Shown: positions 1 through 8,872 of the stretch, in pieces
How the letters are laid out: every line of letters starts with the position of its first letter
Position numbering within the stretch: the first letter of the stretch is position 1
DNA from: Ignavibacteria bacterium
GTDB taxonomy: Bacteria; Bacteroidota; Ignavibacteria; Tepidaquicellales; Tepidaquicellaceae
Reading direction: 5' to 3'
Length of the DNA: 64,000 nt
Assembly (NCBI GenBank): GCA_019694675.1
Contig: JAIBBK010000019.1
Coordinates: 1 to 64,000, forward strand
Notes under the pieces: generated by a model
Seen by the model: only the letters and a program-made list of their open reading frames with translations
Databases searched by the model: none
What the model was told of the DNA's origin: nothing
Position numbers and translations under genes: made by a program

Positions 1-323
1 ATCCATTTGAGAACCTCTTCCGCTCAGGCGACAAAGACAACACCCAACACTCATCAAATACGGTTGAAACCAGTCTGAGCAATTATCCAAATCCTTTCAA
101 TCCGAAGACAAGGATCACATTCGGTCTGAACCAAAGGTCAGATGTTTCGATAATGATCTATGACATCAGCGGAAGGCTTGTGAAGGATCTCTACCGCGGC
201 ACAAACGAAGCGGGAGAATACAGCGTGGACTTTGACGCATCTGATTTGCCGTCAGGAATATATTACTCTGTGCTCACTGCGGGAAGCATGACGGTGAAGA
301 ACCGCATGGCGCTGGTGAAGTGA
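1..323 (+). CDS. C-terminal part of a T9SS type A sorting-domain protein (5' end outside window)
   Basis: An open frame runs in from the window edge and ends at a TGA at 321-323. The visible ~106 residues hold NYPNPFNPKTRITFGL, a YDISGRLVKDL strand pair, the stretch LPSGIYYSVL and a final basic MALVK. This is the standard type A sorting domain that directs outer-membrane translocation and surface attachment or release by the type IX secretion system. The catalytic or binding part lies upstream of the window, so the function of the whole protein cannot be told. A 207-bp gap without an ORF separates it from the next gene. Confidence 0.85.
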   Translation, partial: PFENLFRSGDKDNTQHSSNTVETSLSNYPNPFNPKTRITFGLNQRSDVSIMIYDISGRLVKDLYRGTNEAGEYSVDFDASDLPSGIYYSVLTAGSMTVKNRMALVK

Positions 324-530
324 AATTGTCCGGAACCATGATATAGAATTTCTAATGATCGAGGCAACAGCATAAACAGTCTTTGTGCCGCGTAGGGTCA
401 AAGCAATAAATCATGGCTTTTAATTGTATGATGATTGAGTTAGTTTGCTAACTGATCAGTGCCTGAAAGTGCCTTTCTGAAGTACCGAAGAATGCAACAA
501 AATCCGGCACTGGCAATTTGACATTACGCG

Positions 531-2108
531 ATGAGAAAGATCATATTACTGCTGTTGCTCCTCATGGGAGCCATACTCTCAACTGTTTACTTTGTAAAGC
601 CCACCGAAAAAAATAATGAGGCACTTGCAGTCCTGAAAAATAAGATCAGCAAGAGGCCCACGGCAACAACGGATCATTCAAAGCTCGATCAGCTCAACAG
701 GGACTTTGCCACTCCACAGGAAGTTACTGCCGCCTGCTCAGGCTGCCACACAGAAGCTCACAAAGAGGTAATGGCATCAAACCACTGGAACTGGGAAAGG
801 GAAGAGTATGTCTCGGGACGCGGAATAAAGTATATCGGAAAGAAAAATGCCGTTAACAACTTCTGCATCGGAGTTGAAGGGAACGAGAAAAGCTGTGCAA
901 AGTGCCATATCGGTTATGGTGTAACAGAGAAGATGAACGGTTACACGGATTCAACAAACATTGACTGCCTTGTTTGTCATGACAACACTGACTCCTATAT
1001 AAAGGGCTCCGAGATGAGCGGACTTCCAGATCCGGGAGTTGATCTAAGAAAGATTGCCATGAACGTTGGTAAACCCACCAGATCAAACTGCGGCGTTTGC
1101 CACTTCTTCGGCGGCGGGGGAAACAACGTTAAGCACGGAGATCTTGACAAGGTAATGTTTGATCCCGACAAGAGCATTGACGTACATATGGCCTCTGATG
1201 GCGCAAATCTGCTTTGCACTGATTGCCATGTCACTGAAGACCACAAGATGCTGGGAAAGATCTATTCACTTTCGTCAATGAACAGAAACCGTTCCACCTG
1301 CGAGCAGTGCCACGGCGAAATCCCCCATGAAAAAAATGTCCTGAATGAACATTCAGCTAAGGTAGCTTGCCAGACATGCCACATTCCTGTTTATGCTAAA
1401 GCCAACTCTACAAAGACCTCATGGGACTGGTCAACAGCAGGACGCCTTGCAGGCGGTAAGGCTGTAACGGAAGACGACGAGTTTGGAAATCACACTTACC
1501 TCTCCACCAAGGGTTCATTTGAATGGGGAAGAAATCTGAAGCCGGAATATGCTTGGTTCAACGGAACGGCAGGGCATTACCTGCTCGGAGATACCATTAC
1601 TGATAGCTCATTGCCTCTCGAGCTCAATCCGCTCAATGGTTCGTATCGTGACCGGAAGTCCAAGATAATACCTGTCAAAGTTCACAGGGCTGTTCAGCCT
1701 TATGACAAAGTAACCGGACTCCTGATACAGCCGAAACTCTTTGCTGACAAAAGTGGAGAAGGAGCTTTTTGGAAAGATTTTGACTGGAGAAGAGCTTCCG
1801 AGATCGGAATGAAGGATGTCGGCCTTCCATTCAGCGGTGATGTTTCGTTCACTAAGACCATCATGTACTGGCCGGTCAATCACATGGTGTCTCTTAAGGA
1901 AGAGTCTTTAAAATGTGAAGATTGCCATACAAGAAAGGATGGGCGCATCAGTGAATTGAAGGATTTCTATCTGCCGGGCAGAGACTTTTCCCCTCTGGTT
2001 GACAACACAGGAATCGGAATAATCATATTGTCATTTGCGGGAATTGCAGTACACGGAGCATTTCGATTGGCGGCATCATCGAAGGGAAGAAAGGATGGGA
2101 AGAGTTGA
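531..2108 (+). CDS. Octaheme c-type cytochrome, tetrathionate reductase (OTR) family
   Basis: The 525-residue protein has an N-terminal hydrophobic segment (residues 3-22) and eight CXXCH haem-binding motifs at about residues 69, 122, 146, 187, 229, 257, 280 and 462, plus a C-terminal membrane helix (493-511). Motif number and spacing, with the long gap before the last haem, fit the octaheme tetrathionate reductase family. The characterised Shewanella member reduces tetrathionate and also nitrite/hydroxylamine in vitro through an unusual lysine-ligated haem. Here the enzyme is probably periplasmic and membrane anchored. Its stop codon overlaps the TTG start of the cytochrome b gene, so the two probably form one electron-transfer complex. 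No clear Shine-Dalgarno sequence precedes the ATG. The physiological substrate is inferred, not shown. Confidence 0.9.
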   Translation: MRKIILLLLLLMGAILSTVYFVKPTEKNNEALAVLKNKISKRPTATTDHSKLDQLNRDFATPQEVTAACSGCHTEAHKEVMASNHWNWEREEYVSGRGIKYIGKKNAVNNFCIGVEGNEKSCAKCHIGYGVTEKMNGYTDSTNIDCLVCHDNTDSYIKGSEMSGLPDPGVDLRKIAMNVGKPTRSNCGVCHFFGGGGNNVKHGDLDKVMFDPDKSIDVHMASDGANLLCTDCHVTEDHKMLGKIYSLSSMNRNRSTCEQCHGEIPHEKNVLNEHSAKVACQTCHIPVYAKANSTKTSWDWSTAGRLAGGKAVTEDDEFGNHTYLSTKGSFEWGRNLKPEYAWFNGTAGHYLLGDTITDSSLPLELNPLNGSYRDRKSKIIPVKVHRAVQPYDKVTGLLIQPKLFADKSGEGAFWKDFDWRRASEIGMKDVGLPFSGDVSFTKTIMYWPVNHMVSLKEESLKCEDCHTRKDGRISELKDFYLPGRDFSPLVDNTGIGIIILSFAGIAVHGAFRLAASSKGRKDGKS

Positions 2109-2767
2109 AAAGGACAGTTTACATTTACAAAGCATTCGAAAGATTCTGGCACTGGATGCAGGCTCTTCTTATTTTTTTTCTTGCGGCTACGGGGTTTGAG
2201 ATACACGGTTCGTTCAGCTTTTTTGGTTATGAGAATGCTGTCAGCTACCACAGCGTTGCGGCATATGCATTCATCGTGCTTATTGTGTTTGCAGTATTCT
2301 GGCACTTCACTACGGGCGAGTGGAAACAGTATATTCCAACAATGAAGAATATTGTTCCGCAAGTCAACTACTATCTGATCGGAATATTCAGGAATGCTCC
2401 TCATCCGACAAAGAAGACTGTCCTCAGCAAGCTCAACCCACTGCAGAAGCTGGTATATTTCGGACTTAAGATCCTTGTTGTCCCTGTAATGGTTTTGTCG
2501 GGATTGCTCTATATGTTCTATCGTTATCCCCACAAAGACAGTATTGAAGGTATCAGAATAGAGACTCTTGAACCGATTGCGATCCTTCACACTGCAGGAG
2601 CATATGCGCTCATAGCTTTCATTATCGTTCACATGTATCTTGTAACAACAGGGACAACGGTCACTTCAAATCTGAAAGCTATGCTTACCGGTTACGAAGA
2701 GATCGATGTGAGCGAAGATGAATCTGAACAGAGTGAAGCTGCAGGCAATGTGTATGAGAAAATCTAA
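2105..2767 (+). CDS. Membrane cytochrome b partner of the octaheme cytochrome
   Basis: This 220-residue integral membrane protein has four predicted helices (about 17-33, 50-68, 117-138, 158-182). Candidate haem-b ligands sit in or beside them: His16 (ERFWHWMQ), His34, His49, His67, His162 (LHTAGAY) and His176 (VHMYLV). This matches the cytochrome b561/thiosulfate-reductase/hydrogenase cytochrome b superfamily that passes quinol electrons to a periplasmic partner. The start is a TTG inside TTGA, overlapping the upstream stop by 4 bp, which implies translational coupling with the octaheme cytochrome. A short acidic cytoplasmic tail follows the last helix. The role as quinol-to-octaheme electron conduit is inference from context. 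Confidence 0.85.
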   Translation: MKRTVYIYKAFERFWHWMQALLIFFLAATGFEIHGSFSFFGYENAVSYHSVAAYAFIVLIVFAVFWHFTTGEWKQYIPTMKNIVPQVNYYLIGIFRNAPHPTKKTVLSKLNPLQKLVYFGLKILVVPVMVLSGLLYMFYRYPHKDSIEGIRIETLEPIAILHTAGAYALIAFIIVHMYLVTTGTTVTSNLKAMLTGYEEIDVSEDESEQSEAAGNVYEKI

Positions 2768-2776
2768 TCAAACAAC

Positions 2777-3298
2777 ATGAAGAAAGATAAGTTTATGAAT
2801 CCCTACCTTGCGGGATTCTTTTTGGGACTGCTTCTGCTGGTAACAATTTTCATAACCGGCAGGGGACTTGGAGCAAGCGGTGCATTCAAGAGCGGGGTAA
2901 TTTCTGCCGTGAGTTCGGTCTTTCCGGTTCATACAGGCGAGACGCACTATTATCTTGAATACTTTGAAGAGCACAAAGGAAATCCCCTTAAAAGCTGGCT
3001 TGTATTTGAAGTGATAGGAGTCATTATCGGTGCATTTATGTCGGCGCTGATGTCAGACCGATTGAAGCTGAAACTTGAGCATTCTCCCGGAATTACTTCC
3101 AAAACCAGGATAGCGGCCGCACTGATCGGAGGAGCCTTGTTCGGTCTGGGCTCTCAGCTTGGCCGGGGCTGTACAAGCGGTTCGGCCCTGAGCGGTATGG
3201 CAGTTCTTTCCACAGGAGGGATCATCACAATGCTTGCGATATTCGGCGGCGCTTATGCGTTTGCGTTCTTTTTCAGAAAGCTTTGGATAACAAAATAA
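2777..3298 (+). CDS. YeeE/YedE family sulfur-compound transporter, half-size subunit
   Basis: The 173-residue membrane protein has about four to five helices and the family motif GRGCTSGSALSG with the conserved cysteine at residue 132. YeeE/YedE proteins (E. coli TsuA is the studied case) move thiosulfate across the inner membrane through a line of conserved cysteines. Half-size members often occur as adjacent pairs. The gene starts 9 bp after the cytochrome b gene and lies 21 bp before a second, longer family member, so the two probably act as a pair. Transported substrate is not determinable from sequence. Sulfite, thiosulfate or a persulfide precursor are all plausible. Confidence 0.85.
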   Translation: MKKDKFMNPYLAGFFLGLLLLVTIFITGRGLGASGAFKSGVISAVSSVFPVHTGETHYYLEYFEEHKGNPLKSWLVFEVIGVIIGAFMSALMSDRLKLKLEHSPGITSKTRIAAALIGGALFGLGSQLGRGCTSGSALSGMAVLSTGGIITMLAIFGGAYAFAFFFRKLWITK

Positions 3299-3319
3299 AT
3301 TAACAAAGGAGAAGGAGAG

Positions 3320-4513
3320 ATGGGACCGTTGGTTCCTGACATAATCGGTAACGAACTGAATCTTGTGGTAGCACTGCTTATCGGAATTGCATTCGGCTTT
3401 ATACTTGAGCAGGCCGGATTCTCCACATCCAGAAAGCTTGTCGGGCTTTTCTACGGATATGACTTCACAGTCCTGAGAGTCTTCTTTACCGCCGGCATCA
3501 CTGCTATGCTTGGAGTGATTGCATTCGGCCACTTTGGCATACTGGACCTGAATCTCATTTACATAAACCCCACATATATCTGGTCAGCATTAGCCGGCGG
3601 TTTATTTATGGGTATGGGATTTGTGATCGGAGGGTTTTGCCCCGGCACAAGTGTATGCGCTGCTGCAACAGGAAAGATAGATGCAATGATCTTTATTGCA
3701 GGTTCTTTTCTTGGGGTTCTGATCTTTGCAGAAGGATATCCCTGGTTTGAAGGCCTTTACAAAGCAGGCTTCTGGGGATTCCCGCACATATTCGAGACAA
3801 TCGGAATTTCACAGGCATCTTTTGCAGTAGTGATGACAATTATGGCAGTTGGCGCATTTGCAGCTGCCGCTCTTGTAGAGAAAAGAGTAATCGGCACACC
3901 GGTCACTTCAGGAATGCCGGCAAGAATTTACTACGGACTTGGAATTGGCGCAATACTTATCAGCCTGACTTCATTTGCAATGCCTGAACGACAGTCAGGT
4001 ATTCTTGAGAAGTCGGAAGATGCAAAGATCATAAGTTCCTTTGCTCCAAAGTCGATGACCATTGATGAATTTGCATTCAGGATAATGGACGAGGAATCAA
4101 GTCTGCATATTGTTGACCTCAGGTCGCCGGAGCATACAAAAGGTAAGAGCTTGCCCAATTCCGTAAACATGACACTTGCGGGAATGTTCGGAAAGGACGC
4201 GGCTAAGTTTTTTGCAAGGAGGAATGCCACTTATGTTATTGTTGATGAAGATGAATCGGCAGAAAAGAAGGCTGCTTATATTGCCGATGAACTTGGATTT
4301 GAAAATGTATTTATCTTGTCCGAAGGCATGAAGGGATTTGAAGAGAAGATTCTCAACTTCAGGATGCCGGAAGGTAACCTGTCACGCGCTGATTCGGACA
4401 CTTACAGATTCAGGGAAAAGGCAAGGAATGTTATTCCCGAATTAATAAAGAACAACAGCAAGAAGACATCACCGGAGAAAAAGGAATCCAAAAGAGCTCT
4501 GGGCGGCTGTTAA
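3320..4513 (+). CDS. YeeE/YedE family transporter fused to a cysteine-less rhodanese-like domain
   Basis: Residues 1-225 form a YeeE/YedE membrane domain with GGFCPGTSVCAAATGK (Cys107 and Cys113). Residues ~246-350 resemble a rhodanese fold (HIVDLRSPEHTKGKSLPNSV), but where the catalytic Cys loop belongs the sequence reads YVIVDEDESAEKK. The only other cysteine in the whole protein is the last residue, in the ending ALGGC, after a ~45-residue charged linker. The domain is therefore unlikely to be a classical sulfurtransferase. The terminal Cys may instead act as a mobile persulfide-carrying arm (inference). A good Shine-Dalgarno (AAGGAGAAGGAG) precedes the ATG. It is the last gene of the sulfur module and converges on the dihydropyrimidinase gene. 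Confidence 0.85.
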   Translation: MGPLVPDIIGNELNLVVALLIGIAFGFILEQAGFSTSRKLVGLFYGYDFTVLRVFFTAGITAMLGVIAFGHFGILDLNLIYINPTYIWSALAGGLFMGMGFVIGGFCPGTSVCAAATGKIDAMIFIAGSFLGVLIFAEGYPWFEGLYKAGFWGFPHIFETIGISQASFAVVMTIMAVGAFAAAALVEKRVIGTPVTSGMPARIYYGLGIGAILISLTSFAMPERQSGILEKSEDAKIISSFAPKSMTIDEFAFRIMDEESSLHIVDLRSPEHTKGKSLPNSVNMTLAGMFGKDAAKFFARRNATYVIVDEDESAEKKAAYIADELGFENVFILSEGMKGFEEKILNFRMPEGNLSRADSDTYRFREKARNVIPELIKNNSKKTSPEKKESKRALGGC

Positions 4514-4549
4514 GTAAGTTGTGCTTCCGGGAAGAAAGTTGAACGGCTC

Positions 4550-5920
4550 TTAGCTCACCGATCTTTTTACAAAGTTACCGTGGCCTTTCGGCACTGTTAA
4601 GACCCCGTCATTAACGGCTATCTTTCCGCGGCTTAGCACTGTTGTCACCTTTCCCGTCACTTCCCATCCTTCGTATGCGGAATAGTCCACATTCATGTGA
4701 TGGGTCTTCGCAGAAATAGTATGCCTCGCTTCAGGATCAATTATGACAATGTCCGCATCCGAACCGATCCCCAGACTGCCTTTCTTCGGAAACATTCCGA
4801 ATATTTTTGCCGGGTTTGTGGAAGTGACTTCCACGAACTTATTCACGCTCATTCTGCCTTTGGCCACTCCTTCGGAAAACAGAAGTTCCATTCTGTTCTC
4901 TATGGCAGGGTGGCCGTTGGGAATCTTCGAAAAATCTTCTTTCCCCATAAGCTTCTGTTCCCATAAGAACGGACAGTGATCGGTTGCAACAACTTCCACA
5001 ATACCCTGTTCGATTCCTCCCCACAATGCCCGCTGATCTTTCTTCTGCCTCAACGGCGGACTCATCACCCACTTTGCGCCTTCGCTCTCATTTTCATACA
5101 AAGATGCATCAAGCAGAAGATACTGTATGCAGGTTTCCACATGCACTTTCTGATCTCTCAGGGCTGCCCTGCGAACCTGATTCAGCGCGCCCTCACACGT
5201 AAGATGCACTATATAGGAATCTACACCTGTATGAAAAGCCATGTCAACAAATCTGCCTGCGGCCTCGGCCTCGGTTATCTCCGGCTGAGAAAGATAATGA
5301 TAAAGCGGCGAAAGCTTTCCGAGTGTGCGGTGCTCCGCGATCAGATAATCTATCATGTCGCCGTTTGTGGCGTGGACAGTTACCATTGCATTGTTCTCCT
5401 TCACTTCCTTCATCAGCCCTATCATCTGCCTGTCATCGATCATTAGCGCGCCTTTGTAAGCCATGAATGTCTTGAACGAAGTGATTCCCTCATTCAAAAC
5501 CATCGGCCTGATCTCCTTCTTAGTATTCTCATTGAAATCCGTAACAGCCATATGGAATGAGTAATCGCAATGGGCATTGCCGTCAGACCTTCCTCTCCAT
5601 TCATCAAGTGCAGAAAAGAGTGACTTTCCCTGAGTCTGAAGCACAAAGTCGATCACCATCGTCGTGCCTCCGTGAAGAGCGGCCGCAGTGCCTGTTTCGT
5701 AATTGTCACTGGAGAATGTTCCCATGAAAGGCATGTCAAGATGAACGTGAGGATCTATTCCTCCGGGCATTACCAATTTGCCGGTTGCGTCAATTACGGT
5801 GTCCGCGTTTACGTTGAGGTTGTTTCCAATGAGACTGATCACTTCACCTTCAGCAAAAATATCTCCTGTAAAATCTTCCGATGGAGTTACAACTCTTCCG
5901 TTCTTTATCAGCACTGACAT
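4550..5920 (-). CDS. hydA: Dihydropyrimidinase / D-hydantoinase
   Basis: This 456-residue cyclic amidohydrolase has the metal ligands in order: HVH at residues 58-60, the lysine that is carbamylated in the family at Lys150 (SFKTFMAYKG), VHATNGD, HLTCEGAL and the ATDHCPF aspartate. Length and motifs match dihydropyrimidinase, which opens dihydrouracil to N-carbamoyl-beta-alanine in reductive pyrimidine catabolism. It follows the class III aminotransferase gene by 10 bp, which could take beta-alanine onward. No dihydropyrimidine dehydrogenase or beta-ureidopropionase lies in the window, so the pathway is incomplete here and hydantoin-type substrates remain possible. It is the last gene of the long minus-strand run. 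Confidence 0.9.
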   Translation of the reverse strand: MSVLIKNGRVVTPSEDFTGDIFAEGEVISLIGNNLNVNADTVIDATGKLVMPGGIDPHVHLDMPFMGTFSSDNYETGTAAALHGGTTMVIDFVLQTQGKSLFSALDEWRGRSDGNAHCDYSFHMAVTDFNENTKKEIRPMVLNEGITSFKTFMAYKGALMIDDRQMIGLMKEVKENNAMVTVHATNGDMIDYLIAEHRTLGKLSPLYHYLSQPEITEAEAAGRFVDMAFHTGVDSYIVHLTCEGALNQVRRAALRDQKVHVETCIQYLLLDASLYENESEGAKWVMSPPLRQKKDQRALWGGIEQGIVEVVATDHCPFLWEQKLMGKEDFSKIPNGHPAIENRMELLFSEGVAKGRMSVNKFVEVTSTNPAKIFGMFPKKGSLGIGSDADIVIIDPEARHTISAKTHHMNVDYSAYEGWEVTGKVTTVLSRGKIAVNDGVLTVPKGHGNFVKRSVS

Positions 5921-5930
5921 GATCTTCCTT

Positions 5931-7283
5931 CTATTTGGCTTCTGAGTCGGCGATCTTCAGCGCCTCTGAAATAATTTCCACCCCTTCATCTATCTGTTCC
6001 TTTGTAATGCAAAGCGGGGGAGCAGTGAAGATGAGATTCCATCTGCTCATTGTGTACATTCCGAGTTCCGTAAGTTTTGACATGACCTTATTCATAATTC
6101 CCATTTCGGCGGGAGGCGCGTTCCATCTTACCATCGGTTCCTTTGTTTCCCTGTTCTTTACAAGTTCGATCACACCTAAAAGCCCAGTGTTCCTGAAATC
6201 CCCGATGCTGGGATGCTTTGCCATAAGCTCGCACATCTTCTTACCGAGATAATTGCCCATCTCAGCAGCGTTCTCGATCAGGTTCTCCTCCTCATATATC
6301 TCAAGCACGGCATTAGCCGCCGCAAGTGTTACGGGATGCGATGAATATGTGAGTCCGAGGGGCATCGGTTTATCGTCAAACATTTGCGCGATCTCTTCCT
6401 TAACCATGACCCCGCCAAGCGGAAGATATGCGGACGTGATGCCTTTTGCCATGCACATGATGTCGGGCTCGACTCCGTGATGCTCAACGGCAAACCACTT
6501 TCCGGTCCGTCCGAAACCGCTCATCACTTCGTCGTCAATTGTCAGTATTCCGTAACTATCCGCTATCTCTTTCACTCCTTTCCAGTAACCCGGTGTGAAC
6601 TTTATGCAGCCTGAAGAACCTGACTCTCCTTCAAGCATGATCGCTGCAATGTTTCCCGGGCCTTCATACTGCACGACTCTTTCCAGATGCGCCAGAGCGT
6701 TTACCGTGCATTCTTCCGGAGTCTTGCTGTTCCACGGGCATCTGTAGAAGTACGGATTCTCCGCATGCACGAAATTGGGCGCCTGCTGTGAATCCACCGC
6801 GAGTTTACGAGGATCGCCTCCGGCAGTGAATGTTGCATACGTGGCGCCGTGATATGACTGGTAAAGAGTTACGATCTTATGCCTTCCTGTATAAAGTCTT
6901 GCAAGCTTTATCGCATTCTCAACTGCTTCTGCGCCGCCAAGCGTGAAGAATGCTCTGTTAAGGTTTCCGGGTGAGATATCCGCAAGTTTCTTACCGAGTT
7001 CTGCTCTTGCGCGCGTCGTCATTCCTGGAAATACGTAACTGACTTCCTTCATTTGCCTTGCAACGGCTTCAGCAACCTTCGGATGGCCGTGCCCGATGTT
7101 TACACACACAAGCTGGGAAGAAAAATCGAGGTATCTCTTTCCGTCAATGTCATAAATGTAAACGCCTTCGCCCCTTTCAATAACAATAGGCGAAACACCC
7201 TTCTGCTTTGACCAGGAAGTGAGTGTGTGATCTACACTGTTAGCAATGATCTCCTCTTTGAGTGAAACAGTTTCAGTATTCAT
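5931..7283 (-). CDS. Class III (omega) PLP-dependent aminotransferase
   Basis: The 450-residue protein has the class III layout: FTLGGAEAVENAIKLAR phosphate-binding region, YQSYHGAT, the ILTIDDEVMSGFGRTGK aspartate loop and the Schiff-base lysine in CMAKGITSAYLPLGG. It is closest in style to beta-alanine/taurine:pyruvate or putrescine-type omega-aminotransferases. Being 10 bp upstream of dihydropyrimidinase, conversion of beta-alanine to malonate semialdehyde is the best guess. Substrate cannot be settled from sequence alone. It starts 12 bp downstream of nhaA in the same operon-like run. Confidence 0.88.
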   Translation of the reverse strand: MNTETVSLKEEIIANSVDHTLTSWSKQKGVSPIVIERGEGVYIYDIDGKRYLDFSSQLVCVNIGHGHPKVAEAVARQMKEVSYVFPGMTTRARAELGKKLADISPGNLNRAFFTLGGAEAVENAIKLARLYTGRHKIVTLYQSYHGATYATFTAGGDPRKLAVDSQQAPNFVHAENPYFYRCPWNSKTPEECTVNALAHLERVVQYEGPGNIAAIMLEGESGSSGCIKFTPGYWKGVKEIADSYGILTIDDEVMSGFGRTGKWFAVEHHGVEPDIMCMAKGITSAYLPLGGVMVKEEIAQMFDDKPMPLGLTYSSHPVTLAAANAVLEIYEEENLIENAAEMGNYLGKKMCELMAKHPSIGDFRNTGLLGVIELVKNRETKEPMVRWNAPPAEMGIMNKVMSKLTELGMYTMSRWNLIFTAPPLCITKEQIDEGVEIISEALKIADSEAK

Positions 7284-7295
7284 AATTCTGAATTT

Positions 7296-8483
7296 TCAGT
7301 TTTCAATTTGTTCGTATCTGTATTGCCGTCCGGCAATGGACAACATTATAATGCCTGTAACGCATGAAAGCACTGATGCGCAGAGAATAGCTACCTTAGA
7401 AGTGTCAACGATCAAAGCGTTATCGAAAGCAAGAAGTGAAATGAAGATCGACATTGTAAATCCGATTCCTGCAAGCATGCCTGCGCCTAAGACATGTTTC
7501 CATTTCACATCCGGCGGAAGACTGCTGATGCCTGTCTTGACGGCGATAAGCGAAAGCAGAAAGATACCAAGCGGTTTTCCCAAGAAAAGGCCGAGAATTA
7601 TACCTGCCGGGTTGCTGGAAAGCAGTCCTCCGATCAGCTCTTTCGTAATAGGAATGCCTGTATTGGCAAGCGCGAAAAGTGGTATTATGACAAGCGCAAC
7701 GGGTTTGTGCAAGAAGTGCTGCAGCTTATAAGACATTGAACCCTCGGAGCCGTCCCTGAAGGGAATTGCAAAAGCAAGAAGAACTCCTGTTATGGTAGCA
7801 TGAACACCTGATTCATGCATGAAGAACCACATGAACAGCCCGGGGATCAGATAAAGAGGCATCGAATTCACTTTCAGGCGGTTGAAGATCAGGAGCATTG
7901 CAAAGATCCCCATCGCAAGTGCAAAGTAAAGTAGTGAGAATCCTTTGGAGTAGAATGCTGCGATCATGATTATAGCACCGAGATCATCTATGATCGCCAG
8001 AGCTGTCAGGAATACTTTTATTGAGACAGGAACTCTCTTTCCGAGCAATGATAACATGCCAATTGCAAAAGCAATGTCTGTGGCCATCGGAATTCCAAAG
8101 CCTGACTGCGTCTCAGTGCCGGCATTTAAGCTGAAGTGAATCAGCGCGGGAACAAGCATACCTCCAACAGCGGCAAATATTGGAAGCATAGCCTTTCTGA
8201 TATCGGAAAGCTCGCCAATGTACAATTCCCTTTCGATCTCAAGACCGACAAGCAAGAAGAAGATTGCCATCAGCAGATCATTGATCCAATGGTAGACCGG
8301 ATAATTCATGCTGAACGCACCTATGTCAAATCCGATCTTTGATTTGAACAATGACGTATATGCACCGCTCAATGGTGAGTTTGCGATTGTAAGCGAGACG
8401 GCCGTGCAGATTATCAGCAGGTATCCGCCGGTTCTCTCGCTGTCAAAGAATTCCCTGAAAAGCTTGGTAAGTCCGTTCTTCAT
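7296..8483 (-). CDS. nhaA: Na+/H+ antiporter NhaA
   Basis: This 395-residue membrane protein has about twelve helices and the NhaA signatures: FFLLVGLEIERE, MATDIAFAIG with Asp136, and the ion-binding Asp166-Asp167 pair in ALAIIDDLGAI. NhaA exchanges external protons for internal sodium and controls pH and salt tolerance in the inner membrane. Length is typical. It lies only 2 bp after the DUF2237 gene, so expression is probably coupled with its neighbours, although no direct functional link to them is known. Confidence 0.95.
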   Translation of the reverse strand: MKNGLTKLFREFFDSERTGGYLLIICTAVSLTIANSPLSGAYTSLFKSKIGFDIGAFSMNYPVYHWINDLLMAIFFLLVGLEIERELYIGELSDIRKAMLPIFAAVGGMLVPALIHFSLNAGTETQSGFGIPMATDIAFAIGMLSLLGKRVPVSIKVFLTALAIIDDLGAIIMIAAFYSKGFSLLYFALAMGIFAMLLIFNRLKVNSMPLYLIPGLFMWFFMHESGVHATITGVLLAFAIPFRDGSEGSMSYKLQHFLHKPVALVIIPLFALANTGIPITKELIGGLLSSNPAGIILGLFLGKPLGIFLLSLIAVKTGISSLPPDVKWKHVLGAGMLAGIGFTMSIFISLLAFDNALIVDTSKVAILCASVLSCVTGIIMLSIAGRQYRYEQIEN

Positions 8484-8485
8484 TT

Positions 8486-8857
8486 TTAAAATCCGTAATT
8501 GATGTAAGCAAAGAGCACAAGTTCCTCAAGCGATATGAACTCCAGAAATTTCTCGTTGGTTGCTTCGAGCACTACGGGAGGTGCAACTCCAGCGTCACAA
8601 GCTTCCAGCCAGCGGGAAGCACAGATGCACCATCTGTCTCCGGCTTTTAGTCCGGGAAAGCCTGCTTCGGGAACAGGGGTCTTAAGGTCATTGCCGCGAA
8701 GGTCTGAGAAATTCAGGAACTCGTCGGTCATAACCGCGCAGACAATGTGAATTCCCGGATCGTATTCGGAAGATTCACAGCATCCTGTTCTTTCAAAACC
8801 GGTAACCGGATCATCTCCGCATGTTCTGAGAGGCTCTCCGAAAACGTTTGTCTCCAT
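8486..8857 (-). CDS. DUF2237 family protein
   Basis: The 123-residue protein matches the DUF2237 pattern along its whole length: GDDPVTGFERTGCC near the start, HIVCAVMTDEFL, GNDLKTP, FPGLKAGDRWCICASRW and APPVVLEATNEK. Conserved cysteines (13, 26, 27 and others) suggest a metal or redox site, but no reaction has been established for this family as far as I know. It is predicted cytosolic. The gene sits between an amino-acid permease gene (15 bp upstream) and nhaA (2 bp downstream). Confidence 0.88.
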   Translation of the reverse strand: METNVFGEPLRTCGDDPVTGFERTGCCESSEYDPGIHIVCAVMTDEFLNFSDLRGNDLKTPVPEAGFPGLKAGDRWCICASRWLEACDAGVAPPVVLEATNEKFLEFISLEELVLFAYINYGF

Positions 8858-8872
8858 TGCTGAATTAATAAA

